Below, one piece after another: positions 13,870 through 14,663 of a stretch of 14,663 nt of DNA. Every line of letters begins with the position of its first letter. Position 1 is the first letter of the stretch. The notes under the pieces are model-generated. The model saw nothing but the letters and a program-made list of their open reading frames with translations. It was not told the origin of the DNA and ran no database searches. Made by a program: the position numbers and the translations under genes. The DNA lies in contig JAKAGL010000032.1 of assembly GCA_021815535.1 (NCBI GenBank), positions 1 through 14,663 of the forward strand, read 5' to 3'. Source of the DNA: a bacterium. GTDB taxonomy: Bacteria; Nitrospinota_A; UBA7883; JACRGQ01.

Positions 13870-14663
13870 ATGTCCGAACTCGCCAAAACCGATCCGGAAA
13901 TATTTAAGGTCGTCAAAGACGAAACCGGCCGCCAGGCACACACGTTGGAGATGATCGCCAGCGAGAATTTCGTCTCCGATGCAGTGCTTGAAGCGCAAGG
14001 TTCGGTGCTTACCAACAAATACGCAGAAGGATATCCTGGCAAGCGGTACTACGGTGGATGCGAGTTCGTCGATGTGGCGGAGCAGCTTGCCATCGACCGA
14101 GCCAAGCAGCTTTTCGGCGTCGATCACGCAAACGTGCAGCCGCACTCCGGATCGCAGGCAAATACCGCCATCTTCATCGCCGCCCTCAAGCCGGGCGATA
14201 CGATATTGGGGATGAACCTTTCCCACGGCGGACATCTCACGCACGGTCATCCGCTCAACCTGTCGGGCCGTCTGTATAAAATCGCCGCCTATGGGGTGAA
14301 CCGCGACACCGAGCAGGTAGATTACGACGAGCTGTTGAAACTGGCAAAAGAGCACCGCCCCAAACTTATTATTGCGGGATGGAGCGCCTATCCGCGCATG
14401 CTCGATTTCGCCGCCTTCCGCCGCGTGGCGGACGAGGTGGGGGCGATGCTGATGACCGATATGGCTCATTTCGCCGGCCTTGTTGCGGCGGGTCTGCATC
14501 CCAGTCCGGTGCCGTATTCCGATTTCGTCACCACCACTACGCACAAAACGCTGCGCGGCCCGCGCGGGGGGATGAGCATGTGCCGCGCGCAATATGCCAA
14601 AGATCTTGATACCGCCGTGTTCCCCGGCATCCAGGGGGGACCTCTCATGCACTTCATCGCCGC
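13870..14663 (+). CDS. glyA: Serine hydroxymethyltransferase, N-terminal two thirds (runs off the window)
   Basis: A PLP enzyme that converts serine and tetrahydrofolate to glycine and 5,10-methylene-tetrahydrofolate, the main entry to one-carbon metabolism. The visible 264 residues match the family closely: LEMIASENFVSDAVLEAQGS, LTNKYAEGYPGKRYYGGCEF, and ANVQPHSGSQANTAIFIAAL. LSHGGHLTHG follows, then MTDMAHFAGLVAAGLHPSPV, and the PLP-binding lysine K226 in TTTTHKTLRGPRGGMSM. The window ends in codon 265, just after FPGIQGGPLMHFIA, out of about 415-430 expected. The ATG at 13870 has a strong AAGGAAGGGG site. It follows rpiB by 13 bases, an arrangement common in deltaproteobacteria and related groups. 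Confidence 0.97.
   Translation, partial: MSELAKTDPEIFKVVKDETGRQAHTLEMIASENFVSDAVLEAQGSVLTNKYAEGYPGKRYYGGCEFVDVAEQLAIDRAKQLFGVDHANVQPHSGSQANTAIFIAALKPGDTILGMNLSHGGHLTHGHPLNLSGRLYKIAAYGVNRDTEQVDYDELLKLAKEHRPKLIIAGWSAYPRMLDFAAFRRVADEVGAMLMTDMAHFAGLVAAGLHPSPVPYSDFVTTTTHKTLRGPRGGMSMCRAQYAKDLDTAVFPGIQGGPLMHFIA

Noticed and set aside
13657..14652. Long minus-strand open frame of 331 codons opposite rpiB and glyA
   Set aside because: It is the antisense shadow of two clearly conserved genes in GC-rich DNA, has no recognisable family, and overlaps glyA along its visible length.

Overview
The window looks like part of a chromosome from a free-living Gram-negative bacterium of moderate to fairly high GC. 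The gene order and protein types (rpsU-yqeY-dnaG-rpoD, a CheX-type phosphatase, stand-alone response regulators, rpiB-glyA, DsrE/TusA sulfur carriers) fit a deltaproteobacterial or Nitrospinota-like lineage. That placement is an inference from gene content, not a taxonomic assignment. No rRNA, tRNA, CRISPR array, transposase or integrase was seen.

Layout. (1) Positions 1-4374, minus strand: the macromolecular synthesis operon, transcribed rpsU > yqeY > dnaG > rpoD, with a GC-rich hairpin just after rpoD at the window edge. (2) Positions 4375-5292: an AT-rich stretch of about 0.9 kb without a convincing intact gene. It holds an inverted repeat upstream of rpsU and, at its right end, a small possibly frameshifted reading frame with a strong ribosome binding site. 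(3) Positions 5293-7940, minus strand: a sulfur cassette transcribed TusA-like > DsrE-like > TusA/OsmC fusion > core MetE-type methyltransferase, with a good sigma-70-like promoter in front of it. (4) Positions 8261-8605, minus strand: a single HIT-family gene. (5) Positions 8832-13182, plus strand: a CheX phosphatase, then a tightly packed run of a response regulator fused to an anti-sigma-type ATPase domain, a family 2 glycosyltransferase, a BshB1-like deacetylase and a distant BshC-like protein. (6) Positions 13278-14663, plus strand: rpiB (no canonical start codon, extended C-terminus) and the first two thirds of glyA.

How they may work together. Regions 1 and 6 are housekeeping: translation and replication initiation, the primary sigma factor, pentose phosphate and one-carbon metabolism. 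Region 3 looks like a relay passing sulfane sulfur between cysteine carriers, ending beside a zinc methyltransferase that may act on homocysteine or another thiol. Region 5 carries two of the three enzyme types of bacillithiol synthesis (deacetylase and cysteine-adding ligase). The usual BshA glycosyltransferase is absent and a DPM1-like family 2 glycosyltransferase sits in its place, all directly downstream of an unusual signalling protein. The two most interesting candidates are this apparently signal-linked, non-canonical thiol or glycoconjugate operon and the TusA/DsrE/OsmC/MetE cassette. The link between them (a low-molecular-weight thiol and persulfide handling) is inference only.
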